NCBI GenBank assembly: GCA_024404065.1
Contig: JAKSQR010000105.1
Location: forward strand, 1 to 5,612
Reading direction: 5' to 3'
Length of the DNA: 5,612 nucleotides
Source of the DNA: Clostridia bacterium
GTDB lineage: Bacteria; Bacillota; Clostridia; Oscillospirales; Acutalibacteraceae
Shown one piece after another: positions 4,699-5,612 of this stretch (position 1 is the stretch's first letter; every line of letters starts with the position of its first letter). The position numbers and the translations under genes were made by a program. The notes below the pieces were generated by a model. That model worked only from the letters and a program-made list of their open reading frames with translations. It was not told the DNA's origin and ran no database searches.

Positions 4699-5272
4699 AA
4701 AATTTATGGTTTATTTTCTTTCTGATTCGCTGTATGGCGTTATCAACTGCCTTCTCGCTGCAGCCTAATTCCTTAGCAATCTGTGCGTAGGAGGAGCCTG
4801 CCATTTTGTGGTTGAATACCTGCTTTTCAAAATCAGAAAGCACATCATCAATAAGCTGTAAAAGCCTTTCAGCTTCGTCATTCTCCACTACCACAAGGGC
4901 AGGGTCATCACCTGAGGGCTCATCAGCATTATCGTCTATTGATACCGCTGTGGTAAGTGCCACATTGCGGTCATTTGAATACCTGCGAAGGGCGGAAAGA
5001 ATACGGCTCTCTATGCACATATTTGCATAAGCTCTGAAGGGGACACCTTTAGAAACATCAAACCTTTTTACTGCCTCAAGGAAGCCTATCATACCCTCCT
5101 GCACTAAGTCCTCATCGCTGATTCGTGAGTAGTCAGAGTTAAGCTTTGCAGCCTTTGCCTTTGCGGCAGGTGTAATGGTGGCAATAAGCTCTGCCATTGC
5201 CTTGTCGTCGCCGTCTGCTGCTCTTAAAGCTAAGGGTGCCAGAAGGTCTTCTTGGGGTTTATTCTGAGGCAT
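4697..5272 (-). CDS. sigH: sigma-70 family RNA polymerase sigma factor, sigma-H (Spo0H)-like
   Basis: A 191-residue sigma factor that would bind core RNA polymerase and select promoters. Region 2 spans about residues 30-105, with the core-binding signature DLVQEGMIGFLEAV (55-68) and the DNA-melting/-10 part FRAYANMCIESRILSALRR (79-97). An acidic linker follows (111-135). Region 4 (about 137-188) ends in a helix-turn-helix with SYAQIAKELG and KAVDNAIQRIRKKI. Region 4 and the QEGMIG core are close to Bacillus subtilis SigH as I remember it, which in Firmicutes serves the transition state, competence or sporulation; the role here is inferred. Length is slightly below SigH (about 218). The ATG at 5272 is chosen because AGGGAG lies 6 nt upstream; an in-frame ATG at 5314 falls within the promoter spacer, upstream of the predicted transcript. 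The gene ends in TAG inside a small hairpin. Confidence 0.85.
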   Translation of the reverse strand: MPQNKPQEDLLAPLALRAADGDDKAMAELIATITPAAKAKAAKLNSDYSRISDEDLVQEGMIGFLEAVKRFDVSKGVPFRAYANMCIESRILSALRRYSNDRNVALTTAVSIDDNADEPSGDDPALVVVENDEAERLLQLIDDVLSDFEKQVFNHKMAGSSYAQIAKELGCSEKAVDNAIQRIRKKINHKF

Positions 5273-5302
5273 AGTCCGCTCCCTTTTACATAGTTCAAAA
5301 AA

Positions 5303-5331
5303 ATAATATCTCATTAAACAAGCTTTGTCAA
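5303..5331 (-). promoter_or_regulatory. sigma-A-type promoter of the sigma-H-like gene
   Basis: On the minus strand a perfect TTGACA (5331-5326) is followed by a 17-nt spacer and TATTAT (5308-5303, 5/6 to TATAAT). Transcription would begin near 5296, giving a leader of about 24 nt that carries the AAGGGAG ribosome binding site. This is the closest match to consensus in the window. Confidence 0.8.
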
Positions 5332-5393
5332 CACATTTTTGTTAATTGGGTAGATATTAGACAATAAGAATAATTTCAAATTGTGCAACATAT

Positions 5394-5425
5394 ACAAAAA
5401 TCCGACTGGCTTTTGACCAATCGGA
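5394..5425 (-). terminator. intrinsic terminator downstream of hydF
   Basis: On the minus strand TCCGATTGG pairs with CCAGTCGGA (5425-5417 and 5409-5401) around a 7-nt loop, with one mismatch, giving 8 pairs. It is followed by TTTTTGT (5400-5394). It starts 7 nt after the hydF stop and separates hydF from the sigma gene's own promoter. The opposite strand has no T-tract. Confidence 0.82.
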
Positions 5426-5432
5426 TAAATCA

Positions 5433-5612
5433 TCATATTAAATCCTGAATTTCGGGGAAGGGTGAAAGGCTTCTTTTAAGTATGCCGTGCATGTGAGCAA
5501 TGGCAATTCCGTAGTTTACAATAGGGGTGCCGCTTGCCTTTGCCCTGCTTACTCTTGATTTCATCTCTTTTTCATTAAGCATACAGGCGCCACAATGTAC
5601 AATTAAGTCATA
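5433..5612 (-). CDS. hydF: [FeFe]-hydrogenase H-cluster maturation GTPase HydF, C-terminal fragment
   Basis: The last 59 residues of a protein that runs off the right edge; full-length HydF is about 400 residues. HydF is the GTPase and scaffold that carries the precursor of the 2Fe subcluster, made with HydE and HydG, and delivers it to the [FeFe]-hydrogenase. The visible part contains HCGACM, which matches the HCxxC half of the HydF [4Fe-4S] binding site, then KASGTPIVNYGIAIAHMHGIL, where the NYG-x-AIA stretch is characteristic of the HydF C-terminal domain. The reading frame is open to the window edge and stops at TGA. The start, GTPase and dimerisation domains are outside the window. The gene implies hydrogen metabolism in the host. 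The product call is confident despite the short fragment. Confidence 0.88.
   Translation of the reverse strand, partial: YDLIVHCGACMLNEKEMKSRVSRAKASGTPIVNYGIAIAHMHGILKRSLSPFPEIQDLI

Noticed and set aside
5273..5314. Upstream ATG of the sigma-H-like gene
   Set aside because: That ATG lies inside the TTGACA-17-TATTAT promoter spacer, so it would not be in the mRNA; the ATG at 5272 has a good ribosome binding site.
5358..5367. TAGACAATAA, also found at 2910-2919 in the divergent promoter, as a second shared operator
   Set aside because: Only one 10-bp match in AT-rich spacer, with no -10 at proper distance on either strand here; chance is a fair explanation.

Overview
The window looks like chromosomal DNA from a low-to-moderate G+C anaerobic Firmicute of the class Clostridia, probably a gut-type fermenter. 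The evidence is a truncated hydF ([FeFe]-hydrogenase maturation) at the right edge, a sigma-H-like factor, AGGAGG-type ribosome binding sites, near-consensus sigma-A promoters and hairpin-plus-T terminators. No lineage below class can be supported.

Left part (1-2961): an esterase-like alpha/beta hydrolase on the + strand converges on a two-gene minus-strand operon. That operon is an aldo/keto reductase with a C-terminal two-cluster ferredoxin domain, then a small lipoprotein of unknown function. The two sides share one bidirectional terminator (932-951). The reductase is divergent from a short, atypical glycerophosphodiester phosphodiesterase gene, and the two promoters between them overlap at their -35 boxes.

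Centre (3646-4217): this is the most unusual part. A 133-bp spacer carries five exact copies and one near-copy of TGTAACA/TGTTACA. It is followed by two tandem genes for small cysteine-free amphipathic peptides (58 and 51 residues), ending at a strong terminator. Both peptides are built from repeated segments that begin Asp plus L/W/F/Y. Both genes encode all eight of their lysines with AAG, a sign of high expression. They resemble phenol-soluble-modulin-like or leaderless-bacteriocin-like peptides in general character, but I cannot assign them to a named family. No transporter, immunity or modification gene is visible nearby.

Right part (4218-5612), all minus strand: hydF (C-terminal end only) with its terminator, then a sigma-H-like gene with its own near-consensus promoter, then a 67-nt degenerate tRNA-like sequence, then a protein with four CxxC pairs (double zinc ribbon), then a terminator. 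With no convincing terminator between the sigma gene and the zinc-ribbon gene, the three may be co-transcribed, which would place the tRNA-like element inside an mRNA leader or spacer.
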